Below are positions 9,641 through 17,492 of a stretch of DNA of 62,511 bases, piece after piece. Under the pieces are notes generated by a model that was given only the letters and a program-made list of their open reading frames with translations, had not been told where the DNA came from and did not search any database. Source of the DNA: an uncultured Oscillospiraceae bacterium (GTDB lineage: Bacteria; Bacillota; Clostridia; Oscillospirales; Oscillospiraceae); contig CANRIW010000008.1 in NCBI GenBank assembly GCA_947630785.1, positions 1-62,511 on the forward strand, given 5' to 3'. The position numbers were made by a program, and so were the translations under genes. Each line of letters opens with the position of its first letter. The stretch's first letter is position 1.

Positions 9641-11110
9641 TTACCCCTCCCCGATCAGTGAAATGGTAACGGTCCTCTCATAATATGGTGCCTCCCCGCT
9701 GTCTTCGTCCGGCCAAAAGCCGGCGGTGCCCATGTTTTCCAGACCCCGGGTCTCCACCCGCTGTTCGATCCGGACGCCCCGGTGGTCCAGGGTAAAGCTG
9801 CCGTAGGGCACCGCCGCGGTCTCCCACAGGCCAGTCCAACCATCCGGGTCGAAATCGAATATGCCGATATCCAGCGCCCCGGTCATGGCCAGCAGGCCCA
9901 CGTTCTCTGGGAAATGGTCGGCGTGGATATATGTGAAGTCCTCATTGCTCCGGACGCAGAAAGTCACGGCGGTGACGGCCCCGTCCTCCATCGTAAACAC
10001 GGGATCCAGATCGTCCAGCCCGGAGAGCTTCAGCACATAGCGGTCGTCCTGCCAGGTCCCGTCCCGGTCCAGGCGGTCGTCATAACCGAATTTCCCCGCG
10101 TAATAGTTGAAATTCTCCACATACCGCTCCACCGTCAGCGGCCCCCGGTTGGGCGGCAGATAAGAGGCCAGCACCGACAGGGCGATCACCGCGCAGAACA
10201 GGACCTGCGCGGCGATATAGGCCGCGCCGCCCAGGCGGGCCCCACCGGGGCGCTCCTCCACCGTGTACCGGCGGTCCCATCCGAGATCCCAGTCGGACTC
10301 AAAGCCGTCCAGGCCCTCCTTGCGGCACCGCCACATGGTCACCAGGTCCCAGATGGGGATGGTCCAGCGATAGCCCTTCCAGGCCACCCTCCAGGCCCGC
10401 TCCCGGGCGTCGGCCAGACTCAACTTTTCGCCGTCTTTGTCCCGGAGCTTCAGGCCGAACAGCCACTTCCCCGGCGTCCAGCCCCAGAAGTGGAGCCAGA
10501 GGGGCTCCAGCGCGAAGGTGAGGGCGAAGCAGGCCAGATTGATCAGCGCGTTCGTCAGCCGCGAGACCTCCAGCAGCCAGTACCCGTGGAACACCCCAAG
10601 GACGATGACGTGAAAGAGGAAATCGTACAGGGCCATATCCACCGCCCGGGCGAAATACCGCCGCCAGGGATAGTGGCAGGCGGTATAAGGCGGGAGCTCC
10701 GGCTCCTGTTCCGCCGGGACCGGCGGCGGGACGGCTGGCCGCGCCGGGGCCTCCAACGCTTTAAGCCATGGCGCGGGGTCCAGGGCTACGTACTCCACCC
10801 CGGAATCGCTCAGTTCCCGGCAGACCTTCGCCGCCTGTTCGATGGACACCCGGTCCCCCTCCAGCCGGTTCAGCTGGCTGAACAGGGCCTGATTCAGGGT
10901 GAGCCTCCCCCGCTGGATCAGCCGGATGGTGTCCAGGTCCATATTCAGCCGCCGCAGCAGCTTGATCTTCTCCAGGGTGCGGGCGTCCTCCTCCGAGTAG
11001 TCCCGGTAGCCGTTGGGCAGGCGCTTTGGGGAGAGCAACCCCTCCTCCTCGTAATAACGGATGTTTGCACGGGGCAGCCCGGTGCGCTCCTCCAGTTCCT
11101 TGACGGTCAT
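9641..11110 (-). CDS. MerR-family regulator fused to an RDD membrane domain and external domain
   Basis: 489 aa. Residues 1-70 form a MerR winged HTH (VKELEERTGLPRANIRYYEE, then LSPKRLPNGYRDYSEEDART). A coiled-coil-like dimerisation stretch follows to about 115, then a Pro-rich linker, an RDD-type membrane domain (about 150-300, with WGWTPGKWLFGLKLRDKDG) and another hydrophobic segment near 320-340, then an extracytoplasmic domain to the end. ATG 11110 is preceded by GGAGGTGG; upstream in-frame codons lie within the promoter. Its promoter has the 19-bp spacer and dyad expected for MerR control. This is a one-protein membrane-bound sensor by inference; the ligand is unknown. Confidence 0.85.
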   Translation of the reverse strand: MTVKELEERTGLPRANIRYYEEEGLLSPKRLPNGYRDYSEEDARTLEKIKLLRRLNMDLDTIRLIQRGRLTLNQALFSQLNRLEGDRVSIEQAAKVCRELSDSGVEYVALDPAPWLKALEAPARPAVPPPVPAEQEPELPPYTACHYPWRRYFARAVDMALYDFLFHVIVLGVFHGYWLLEVSRLTNALINLACFALTFALEPLWLHFWGWTPGKWLFGLKLRDKDGEKLSLADARERAWRVAWKGYRWTIPIWDLVTMWRCRKEGLDGFESDWDLGWDRRYTVEERPGGARLGGAAYIAAQVLFCAVIALSVLASYLPPNRGPLTVERYVENFNYYAGKFGYDDRLDRDGTWQDDRYVLKLSGLDDLDPVFTMEDGAVTAVTFCVRSNEDFTYIHADHFPENVGLLAMTGALDIGIFDFDPDGWTGLWETAAVPYGSFTLDHRGVRIEQRVETRGLENMGTAGFWPDEDSGEAPYYERTVTISLIGEG

Positions 11111-11130
11111 ATTCGCCACCTCCTGTCCAC

Positions 11131-11161
11131 AGCGTAAGCCGTCAAGCGGCTTGACAGTCAA
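11131..11161 (-). promoter_or_regulatory. MerR-type promoter with 19-bp spacer and operator dyad
   Basis: On the minus strand, TTGACT (11156-11161) and TACGCT (11131-11136) are separated by 19 bp. A 15-bp dyad GTCAAGC-G-GCTTGAC (11141-11155) fills the spacer. Over-long spacers with a central dyad are the hallmark of promoters twisted into activity by MerR proteins, and the gene served encodes a MerR protein. Confidence 0.75.
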
Positions 11162-11265
11162 GAGGTTTTTTCAAAAAATCGGATCATTTCCTGCCGACCC
11201 GTATTATAACAGACCGGCCGGCCGTTGACAAGGGGCGTGGAACGTTATCGCTCTTTCGATTTTTA

Positions 11266-11294
11266 TTTACACCGTTCGATAAAAATGTTATACT
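11266..11294 (+). promoter_or_regulatory. sigma-A promoter of the DUF3048 lipoprotein
   Basis: TTTACA at 11266-11271 and TATACT at 11289-11294 with a 17-bp spacer, 46 bases before the start codon. Confidence 0.75.
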
Positions 11295-11340
11295 TGTGGA
11301 GAGAAGATACCGGCCCGTCAAATCATAAGGAGGACCGCCC

Positions 11341-12438
11341 ATGAAACGCATCGTCTGTCTGCTCTGCGCTGTCCTGCTCCTGCTTCTGGCCGCCTGCTCT
11401 CCTGGGGCGGAGACCCCCTCTCCCACGCCGGAGCCCACCCCCACTGCGGAAACGACTCCCATCCCCACGCCAAAGCCTACGCCGGAGCCCACCCCTACCC
11501 CCACGCCGGAACCGAAGTTTTATCATCCCCTCACCGGTATCCCAATGGATGAGGATCTGTCCGGCAAGAAGCCGGTCGCCATCATGCTGAACAATATCAA
11601 GGCCGCCATTCCCCAGCAGGGAAACAGCCGCGCGGATATCATCTATGAGGTGCTGGCCGAGGGCGGCATCACCCGCATGGTGGCCATCTACCTGGACCCC
11701 GGGGATGAGGAAATCATCGCGTCGATTCGCTCCGCCCGGCAGTATTTCTGGGAACTGGCCCAGGGGCATGATGCGGTATATGTCCACGCCGGCGGCAGCC
11801 CGGAATTCTACAACAACAAGGCCGCCTCCGGAGCCTACACCGTAGACGGCGTGAACGGGGACTACACCTCGGCATCCATCTTCTGGCGGGACCGCTACCG
11901 GGTGGAGGGCCACGGAAAATTTGGCTTTGAACACTCGCTTGTCACATCCGGTGAGGCCATCAAAGAACTGCTCGAAAAGAAGGGCCTGCTGACCCACACC
12001 GAGGGCTATTCCTATGAGATGGCCTTTGCCGACGACGGCACCCCTGTGGACGGTCAGGACGCCAGCGTAATCACCGCCACCTTCTCCAGCAAAACTACCA
12101 CATTCCGCTATGACAAGGCCTCCGGCCTGTACGGAGTGGAGGAATATGACGCACCGTATATCGACGGCAATGATAACAGTCAGATTTCCGTCACTAATGT
12201 ACTCATCCTCCAGACCGCCTGTTCGGTCTATGACGACAAGGGCCGCATCGACGTGGACCTTTCCTCCGGAAACGGATATTTCGCCTGCGGCGGCAAGATG
12301 ATCCCCATCACCTGGCAGAAAGGTAAGGCAAAGGAACAGCTCCGCTACTTTACCTCTGATGGTCAGCCGCTCACCCTGGGCCGGGGTAAAAGCTATGTGG
12401 CCATCATTCCCCTGAGCCGCTCCGTCACCGCGGAATAA
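11341..12438 (+). CDS. DUF3048-domain lipoprotein (YerB-like)
   Basis: 365 aa. A lipoprotein signal peptide ends in LLAAC (Cys about residue 19), so the mature protein is membrane-anchored outside the cell. A low-complexity spacer of Pro/Thr/Glu repeats (about 25-58) leads to the DUF3048 N-domain (HPLTGIPMDEDLSGKKPVAI, NSRADIIYEVLAEGGITRM, SIRSARQYF) and the DUF3048 C-domain (WQKGKAKEQLRYF, LTLGRGKSYVAIIP). The molecular function of YerB is not established. Monocistronic by the look of its own promoter. Confidence 0.93.
   Translation: MKRIVCLLCAVLLLLLAACSPGAETPSPTPEPTPTAETTPIPTPKPTPEPTPTPTPEPKFYHPLTGIPMDEDLSGKKPVAIMLNNIKAAIPQQGNSRADIIYEVLAEGGITRMVAIYLDPGDEEIIASIRSARQYFWELAQGHDAVYVHAGGSPEFYNNKAASGAYTVDGVNGDYTSASIFWRDRYRVEGHGKFGFEHSLVTSGEAIKELLEKKGLLTHTEGYSYEMAFADDGTPVDGQDASVITATFSSKTTTFRYDKASGLYGVEEYDAPYIDGNDNSQISVTNVLILQTACSVYDDKGRIDVDLSSGNGYFACGGKMIPITWQKGKAKEQLRYFTSDGQPLTLGRGKSYVAIIPLSRSVTAE
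11418..11516 (+). repeat. PTPEPTPT-encoding low-complexity tract
   Basis: Imperfect short tandem repeats of CCC ACG CCG GAG type encode the Pro/Thr/Glu spacer of the lipoprotein. They are in frame and behave as a flexible wall-spanning linker. Confidence 0.8.
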
Positions 12439-12511
12439 CTGGAATTTCACGAAAAAATTCCCCGGCATAGCTCGGTAAACACGGCGCAAACTATCCCCGT
12501 GACAAGGACCA

Positions 12512-12529
12512 AAGCGTTTGCAAACGCTT
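12512..12529. promoter_or_regulatory. 18-bp perfect palindrome upstream of the DUF378 gene
   Basis: AAGCGTTTGCAAACGCTT ends 19 bases before ATG 12549 and just before its ribosome site. It has the look of a LacI-family operator half-site pair but is centred on GC rather than CG, so it does not match the cre consensus. It could also form an mRNA hairpin. Confidence 0.5.
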
Positions 12530-12548
12530 CACGAAGGAGGTTTGTACC

Positions 12549-12770
12549 ATGTTTCTGGATAAGCTCGCGCTGACTCTGGCTGTCATCGGCGGAGTGAACT
12601 GGGGCTCTGTCGGCCTGTTCAACTTCGACCTGGTGGCCTTCCTCTGCGGCGGCTCCGGCACCTGGCTGGCCCGTATCATCTACACGCTGGTGGGTCTGGC
12701 CGCCCTGTGGTGCATTACTCTGCTCTTCCGGCCGGAGCCCGACAGCCGCCCCCGTCAAAGTCACGCCTGA
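12549..12770 (+). CDS. DUF378-family small membrane protein
   Basis: 73 aa with two hydrophobic segments (about 5-25 and 40-62) and the family motif VIGGVNWGSVGLFNFDLVAFL. DUF378 (PF04070) proteins are short inner-membrane proteins of unknown function, common in Firmicutes. AAGGAGG is at good distance from ATG 12549. An 18-bp palindrome lies just upstream and a terminator just downstream, so it appears to be an independently regulated single gene. Confidence 0.9.
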   Translation: MFLDKLALTLAVIGGVNWGSVGLFNFDLVAFLCGGSGTWLARIIYTLVGLAALWCITLLFRPEPDSRPRQSHA

Positions 12771-12772
12771 AC

Positions 12773-12803
12773 AAAAGACCTCGTCCACCGGACGAGGTCT
12801 TTT
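12773..12803. terminator. bidirectional terminator
   Basis: 14-bp stem AAAAGACCTCGTCC / GGACGAGGTCTTTT with an ACC loop, between the DUF378 gene and the convergent phosphoesterase gene. Confidence 0.9.
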
Positions 12804-12812
12804 CATTCGTGT

Positions 12813-13271
12813 TTATCTCAGATCGCCACGGACCTGACCGCCTTCCACGGTGAGGATGCCATAACCAGCCCGGTTATAGATGCCGCCCGCGGTGCCGGGG
12901 TTGAACAGCCATATTCCCTCCTCCGGCTGGTTCAGCGCCTCGTGGGTATGGCCAAAGCAAACCATTTTGGCCCCCACCTTTCTGGCGGCAACCGGCAGCC
13001 GCCAGGTGCCGCTTTTTACGTAATACTTATGGCCGTGGGTCAGCAGGAATCTGACACCCTCCACCTCCACCACCAGCTCGTCGGGGCCGGCACAGAAGTC
13101 GCAGTTGCCCTTGACCATGTCCATGGGCACCTCCGGATAACAGCCGGAAAGCAGTTTTCCATCCTGATAGTTGTCTCCTAAAAAGAAGACCCGCTGGGGT
13201 CTCTCCTTCTCCATTGCGTCCACCATGGTCCCCAGACGGCCGTGGGAATCGGAGAATACCAATATCTTCAT
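12813..13271 (-). CDS. YfcE/MJ0936-type metallophosphoesterase
   Basis: 152 aa, a compact calcineurin-like phosphoesterase. Metal-binding blocks in order are FSDSHG (residues 6-11), FLGDN (about 30), VKGNCD (about 53, the GNxD/H block), LTHGH (about 75) and CFGHTH (about 101). The family (YfcE, MJ0936) hydrolyses phosphodiesters in vitro; the physiological substrate is uncertain. ATG 13271 follows GGAAGGTG; an upstream in-frame extension has no ribosome site and overlaps the divergent promoter region. Cytoplasmic. Confidence 0.92.
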   Translation of the reverse strand: MKILVFSDSHGRLGTMVDAMEKERPQRVFFLGDNYQDGKLLSGCYPEVPMDMVKGNCDFCAGPDELVVEVEGVRFLLTHGHKYYVKSGTWRLPVAARKVGAKMVCFGHTHEALNQPEEGIWLFNPGTAGGIYNRAGYGILTVEGGQVRGDLR

Positions 13272-13277
13272 CAGTTC

Positions 13278-13304
13278 ACCTTCCTCCCCTCTCCGCATAT
13301 ACTG
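13278..13304 (+). promoter_or_regulatory. possible mother-cell sporulation promoter of the three-gene unit
   Basis: AC (13278-13279), 16 bases, CATATACT (13296-13303) fits a sigma-K-like pattern (AC-N16-CATAnnnT). The motif is short and may be chance. It lies 30 bases before the first gene of the unit. Confidence 0.3.
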
Positions 13305-13333
13305 GGTCAGTCCCAGAAACGGAGGGAGTTTTA

Positions 13334-13597
13334 ATGCCGAAATATGAAGAGCTTTTAAACAGCGGGCCGGCCGGCCGTCTGTTAAAGGATACCGGAAAGC
13401 TGGAGCAGCTTCGGGACGCGCCGGAGACACAGAAGATATTCTCCATGCTGAGCGGCACCACCGGCGGAGACCTGGAGGGAGCGGCGGAGCGGGCCGCCAA
13501 CGGCGACGCGGGAGAGCTGGCCAACGCCATCCGCCGGGTGATGGACAGCCCGGAGGGAGCCCGGCTCCTGCAAAAGATGAAGCAGACCCTGAAATAA
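13334..13597 (+). CDS. conserved hypothetical protein, first of a three-gene unit
   Basis: 87 aa, predicted all-helical and soluble. It begins MPKYEELLNSGPAGRLLKD and continues with QKIFSML and a Gly/Ala-rich middle before a C-terminal helix (SPEGARLLQKMKQTL). I do not recognise a named domain. GGAGGG precedes ATG 13334. It is followed 21 bases later by another unknown gene and then an overlapping third; the three are evidently co-expressed. The arrangement resembles small sporulation-linked clusters, but this is only suggestive. Confidence 0.7.
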   Translation: MPKYEELLNSGPAGRLLKDTGKLEQLRDAPETQKIFSMLSGTTGGDLEGAAERAANGDAGELANAIRRVMDSPEGARLLQKMKQTLK

Positions 13598-13618
13598 ATC
13601 TTGAAAGGGGGCGGCGTC

Positions 13619-14047
13619 GTGGGGGAATTGGAGGAAAAACTGGAGAGCGTCCTCAATGACCCGGACGCCATGGCGCAGATCATGTCGCTGGCCCGGTCAC
13701 TGGACCTGGGGGGAAAGCCAAAGGGCATCCCGCCAGAGAGCGAGAGCGCGGAGCGGTCCGCCCCCTCTCCCCCGTCGCCCGCCCCGACACGGCCATCCGC
13801 CGGCGGGTTGTTGGAGAACTTCAGTTCTCTGGACCCCAAGCTGCTGTCCGCCGCGGCGCAACTATTTTCCCAATATCAGCACGAGGATGACGACAAACGG
13901 GTGGCCCTGCTGAACACCTTGCGGCCCTTCGTCCGGGAGGAGCGTTATGCGAAGCTGGATAAAGCCATCCAGATCGCCAAGCTGTCCCGGCTGATCCGGT
14001 CCGCGCTGGACCTGTTCCGGGGGGCGACGGAGGACGGCCATGTATAA
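13619..14047 (+). CDS. conserved hypothetical helical protein, second of the unit
   Basis: 142 aa from GTG 13619, with AAAGGGGGCGG correctly placed ahead; a TTG at 13601 would lie upstream of that site. An N-terminal helix (ELEEKLESVLNDPDAMAQIM) is followed by a Pro/Ser/Glu linker (about 35-62) and a C-terminal helical part with LDPKLLSAAAQLF, RVALLNTLRPFVREERYAKL and DKAIQIAKLSRLI. This type of protein recurs in Clostridia as a small uncharacterised family; I know no function. Its stop overlaps the start of the next gene by 8 bases. Confidence 0.75.
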   Translation: MGELEEKLESVLNDPDAMAQIMSLARSLDLGGKPKGIPPESESAERSAPSPPSPAPTRPSAGGLLENFSSLDPKLLSAAAQLFSQYQHEDDDKRVALLNTLRPFVREERYAKLDKAIQIAKLSRLIRSALDLFRGATEDGHV

Positions 14048-14378
14048 TCGCTATTTGAATGGGGATGACTTCATCTACCTGGAGGATGAGCCCCGGGAAC
14101 GACCGCCACAGTCCCCCGCGCATACCTCCCGGACCTCCCGCACCACAGAGAATGATCTTGCAGGCGAGGTAGTCGGCGGATTCACTAAACTACTGGATGG
14201 AGTGCTGAAGCGCTTTTCCCTGGAAAAGCTGGACGCCGGCGACATCCTGCTGGTATTGATCATCCTGTTCCTCTACCTGGAGGGGGACGATCTGGAGCTG
14301 GTCATCACCCTGGGGCTGCTGCTCCTGCTGGGCCTGGAGGACAGCGGTCAGGATGAAGCCACATCCAAAGGGGCGTAG
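14040..14378 (+). CDS. conserved hypothetical membrane-hairpin protein, third of the unit
   Basis: 112 aa. A hydrophilic N-terminus (1-60) is followed by two short hydrophobic stretches, ILLVLIILFLYLEG (about 69-82) and LVITLGLLLLLGLED (about 85-99), likely a membrane hairpin. ATG 14040 overlaps the upstream gene. The last 31 bases overlap the 3-prime end of the convergent gene that ends at 14348. Family and function unknown; it probably anchors the products of the two upstream genes at a membrane (inference from co-expression). Confidence 0.7.
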   Translation: MYNRYLNGDDFIYLEDEPRERPPQSPAHTSRTSRTTENDLAGEVVGGFTKLLDGVLKRFSLEKLDAGDILLVLIILFLYLEGDDLELVITLGLLLLLGLEDSGQDEATSKGA

Positions 14379-15127
14379 AGGACCGTCCCGTCCGGCAGCG
14401 TGAACGCGGCGGCGGACTGTTCCATGGGGCTGACCACCTCGTTGGATGCCATAGAGTAGATCAAAACGCCATCTTTCTCCGTCTCTGCGGCCATGAGCAG
14501 GCCGCCGGTCTCGGAGATCCAATAGCGCTCCACATAGCCGGACAGAGAGCCCTTTGCCTCCACATAGATGCAGGGCACACCGCCCCGCTCAACATAGCCG
14601 GCGGCGGTGATGCTGTCCCGGTCCAGCGCCAGTACATCCTCATAGGTGGGGATGTACTGGAGCAAATCGTCAGAAAGCCGGTCAGCGGGGCCGGTATAAA
14701 GAGTCCGCTCGCTGCCATACCAAAGCCACAGCGTTCCATTCCCTACGATGGCGTTCTCCACCGCGCCGGAACTCAGCGCAGCTGAGGAGCGGAGCCAGCC
14801 GCCATCAGCCCACACCTGGATGTTGGTGACGCCCAGGGATTGGCCGTCGTCGTCAAAATACTCCACCGTCATACCGCGGCTGTAGCTCTCATACCGCTCC
14901 AGACCGGCAATGATGCTCTGTACGGTCTGCGGAGTGACGTCCACGATCACTCCATGGGGCTCGGAGGTATCTCCCGGCTCCGGCGGCAGACTGGACGTGT
15001 CGTTCGGATCGGCAACCACCACCTCCGGCGGCTTCAGGAAGATATTGGGGAGAAAGCTGGACAATACGGCCAGCAGCACCACACACACGATGGCCGCCGA
15101 CACCAGGATCCGTTTTTTATCATCCAC
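14348..15127 (-). CDS. membrane-anchored protein of unknown function
   Basis: 259 aa from GTG 15127 with GGGGAGG upstream. One N-terminal membrane anchor (about 7-28, ILVSAAIVCVVLLAVLSSFL) precedes an extracytoplasmic domain of about 210 residues with a Pro/Thr/Glu linker. The domain reads like an outer-sheet, lipoprotein-carrier-like beta protein (many alternating strands, WYGSERTLYTGP, YVEAKGSLSGYVERYW), but I recognise no signature. It ends the minus-strand run behind wecB, 30 bases away, so a role in envelope assembly is plausible. It overlaps the convergent gene by 31 bases. Confidence 0.75.
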   Translation of the reverse strand: MDDKKRILVSAAIVCVVLLAVLSSFLPNIFLKPPEVVVADPNDTSSLPPEPGDTSEPHGVIVDVTPQTVQSIIAGLERYESYSRGMTVEYFDDDGQSLGVTNIQVWADGGWLRSSAALSSGAVENAIVGNGTLWLWYGSERTLYTGPADRLSDDLLQYIPTYEDVLALDRDSITAAGYVERGGVPCIYVEAKGSLSGYVERYWISETGGLLMAAETEKDGVLIYSMASNEVVSPMEQSAAAFTLPDGTVLYAPLDVASS

Positions 15128-15157
15128 GCGCTCCCCTCCCCTCCAAAATCAGAGTCC

Positions 15158-16312
15158 TTAACGGCTGGCAAAGGGCTCCGGCGGCCGGTCTGCCCGGCCA
15201 AAGTGATACAAGATGGCATCGGCGATACGCCGGCAGGCGCAACCATCCCCATAGGGGTTGACAGCGTGAGCCATTGTCTCATAGGCGGCTTTGGACTCGA
15301 TGAGTTCCGCTGTCATGTTGATGATATCCTCAGCCCGGGTTCCGGCGATACGCACCGTGCCGGCCTCCACCGCCTCAGGGCGCTCCGTCTCCCGGCGGAG
15401 GACAAGCACCGGCTTGCCCAGAGCGGGGGCCTCCTCCTGGAGCCCGCCGGAGTCGGTGAGCACCAGATAACTGCGGGACATCAGGTTGTGCATCTCGTCC
15501 GCCTGGAGAGGATCGATCAGGTGGACGTTGTCCAGCCCGTCCAGATGGCGGTGGGCCGCCTCCTGCACCACCGGGGACAGATGGACCGGATAGACCAGCT
15601 CCACCTGATCTGCGTACCGCTCCGCAATAGCGCGAAGCGCGGACATGATCTGCTCCATGGGCTCGCCGTAATTCTCCCGCCGGTGACAGGTCACCACCAG
15701 GAGTTTTTTGCCGTTGTAGTCCAGCTCATTGAGTTCAGAAGATGTAAAGCGATGTTCCTTGCGGACCGTTGTATTCAGTGCGTCGATAACGGTGTTTCCG
15801 GTGACGTAGACCCCCTTTGTGATCCCTTCTGCCGCTAGGTTGCGTCGGTTGGCCTCGGTGGGGCAGAAATGCAGATCGGCCAGCCGCCCCACCAGGGAGC
15901 GGTTCATCTCCTCCGGAAAGGGGGAGTATTTATCCCAGGTGCGCAGGCCCGCCTCCACATGGCCCACGGCGATCTGCTGGTAATAGGCCGCCAGCGCCCC
16001 GGCAAAGGTGGTGGAGGTGTCCCCGTGGACCAGCACCAGGTCCGGCCGGACCTCCTGGAACACCTTCTCCAGGCCCAACAGGCACTTGCTGGTGATGGTG
16101 GACAGGGTCTGCCGGGGCTCCATGATATCCAGATCGAACTGGGGAGTCAGATGGAAGATGTCCAGCACGCTGTCCAGCATCTGGCGGTGCTGGGCGGTGA
16201 CGCAGCAGAGGCTCTCGATCTCGTTCCGGCGCTCCAGCTCCATCACCAGCGGGGCCATTTTGATGGCCTCCGGCCGGGTGCCGAAAATGGTCATCACCTT
16301 CAGCTTATCCAT
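15158..16312 (-). CDS. wecB: UDP-N-acetylglucosamine 2-epimerase (non-hydrolysing)
   Basis: 384 aa, the normal length. It interconverts UDP-GlcNAc and UDP-ManNAc in the cytoplasm, supplying ManNAc for wall polymers. Signatures: TIFGTRPEAIKMAPL (residues 9-23), QHRQMLD, VLVHGDTSTTFA, VGHVEAGLRT, CHRRENYGEP and DSGGLQEEAPALGKP. The start ATG 16312 overlaps the end of the tagO-like gene by 8 bases, with GGGGGAGG upstream, giving translational coupling. The pairing with a lipid-GlcNAc-1-P initiator points to ManNAc-GlcNAc linkage-unit synthesis (mnaA role). The gene could equally be called mnaA. Confidence 0.97.
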   Translation of the reverse strand: MDKLKVMTIFGTRPEAIKMAPLVMELERRNEIESLCCVTAQHRQMLDSVLDIFHLTPQFDLDIMEPRQTLSTITSKCLLGLEKVFQEVRPDLVLVHGDTSTTFAGALAAYYQQIAVGHVEAGLRTWDKYSPFPEEMNRSLVGRLADLHFCPTEANRRNLAAEGITKGVYVTGNTVIDALNTTVRKEHRFTSSELNELDYNGKKLLVVTCHRRENYGEPMEQIMSALRAIAERYADQVELVYPVHLSPVVQEAAHRHLDGLDNVHLIDPLQADEMHNLMSRSYLVLTDSGGLQEEAPALGKPVLVLRRETERPEAVEAGTVRIAGTRAEDIINMTAELIESKAAYETMAHAVNPYGDGCACRRIADAILYHFGRADRPPEPFASR

Positions 16313-17465
16313 CGCGCTTGTCCTCCCCCTTGGCGGAGTCCTCCGGGGGATGCTCCTCCCCCTGCTTCTCGTGGTGCTGCTCGTGACTGAGGAAGACCTG
16401 CCAGGCCACCAGCGCCGCCACCACAACGGCGAACAGCACCAGCGCCGCCCGGGTCGCCCTGGTAACGGTCAGCACCACGGCGGACAGACCCAGGATGGCG
16501 GAAACCAGATACAGCACTCCCACCGCCTGCTTCTGGGAGAAGCCCATGTCAATGAGCCGGTGGTGGATGTGTCCCCGGTCGGGCGTCATGGGGTTCTGGC
16601 CGTGGGAGATGCGGCGGATCACGGCGAAGGTCACGTCGAAAATGGGCAGGCCCAGCACGATGAACGGCACCACAAAGGAGATCATGCTGTACATCTTGAA
16701 CATCCCCTGCACCGACATGGTGGCCATGATGTACCCAAGGAAGGTGGCGCCGGTGTCCCCCATAAAGATCTTGGCGGGATTGAAGTTGTAGGGCAGAAAA
16801 CCGATACAGGCCCCGGCCAGGGCAGCCATCACCACCGCCACGTCCGTCTCGGTGACCAGCAGGGCGATGACCAGCATGGAGGCGGAGCTGATGGTGGACA
16901 CGCCGCAGGCCAGGCCGTCCAGCCCGTCGATCAGGTTCACCGCGTTGGTCACCGCCACGATCCAGATGATGGTCACCGGCCAGCTCAGCCAGCCCAGCTG
17001 CCAATAGGGGTTGTCGCTGAAGATATTGGGGTTGGACAGCACCGTGACCCGGTTGCCGGCAAAGGCGGCGATGAGGGCCGCCACGATCTGCACCGCGAAT
17101 TTCAGCTTGGCAGACAGGGCATACTTGTCGTCAAACACGCCCAGAATCACGATGACCACCGCGCCCAACAGCATCCCCTTCTTGGCGTTGTCCAGGGGGA
17201 CCAGCAGGACTGTCGCCAGCAGGAACCCAAAGAAGATGGCAAGGCCGCCCATCCGGGGGATGGGATGGTCGTGCATACGGCGGTTGTCCTTGGGCACATC
17301 GATGGCGCCCCACTTCACGGACAGCACCTTTACCAGCGGAGTGGCCGCAAAGGACACCACCCCGGCAATCAGCAGAGCCAGTAGCACCTGCCAGACTCCG
17401 CCGCCCCGGAGGTACCAGACAACGTCTTTTCCCTCCGCGATCATGTCAGTCAACACGTGATACAA
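16305..17465 (-). CDS. tagO: MraY/TagO-family undecaprenyl-phosphate GlcNAc-1-phosphate transferase
   Basis: 386 aa, polytopic (about 10-11 segments). It moves GlcNAc-1-P from UDP-GlcNAc to undecaprenyl phosphate, the first step of teichoic-acid-like or secondary wall polymer synthesis. Seen: PHPxRMGG-type loop (DHPIPRMGGLAIF), LGVFDDKYALS, VNLIDGLDGLACG, IFMGDTGATFLGY and the cytoplasmic HIHHRLIDMGFS. The start is TTG 17465, with AAAGGAG about 10 bases ahead; GTG 17456 is an alternative. A charged His/Glu/Lys tail ends the protein. Coupled to wecB. Confidence 0.93.
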   Translation of the reverse strand: MYHVLTDMIAEGKDVVWYLRGGGVWQVLLALLIAGVVSFAATPLVKVLSVKWGAIDVPKDNRRMHDHPIPRMGGLAIFFGFLLATVLLVPLDNAKKGMLLGAVVIVILGVFDDKYALSAKLKFAVQIVAALIAAFAGNRVTVLSNPNIFSDNPYWQLGWLSWPVTIIWIVAVTNAVNLIDGLDGLACGVSTISSASMLVIALLVTETDVAVVMAALAGACIGFLPYNFNPAKIFMGDTGATFLGYIMATMSVQGMFKMYSMISFVVPFIVLGLPIFDVTFAVIRRISHGQNPMTPDRGHIHHRLIDMGFSQKQAVGVLYLVSAILGLSAVVLTVTRATRAALVLFAVVVAALVAWQVFLSHEQHHEKQGEEHPPEDSAKGEDKRDG

Positions 17466-17492
17466 TGGAAACGCGCTCCTTTGAATCTATCT

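Noticed and set aside
12512-12529. cre (CcpA) site
   Set aside because: The centre is TTGCAA rather than the CG-centred cre core, so the consensus is not met.
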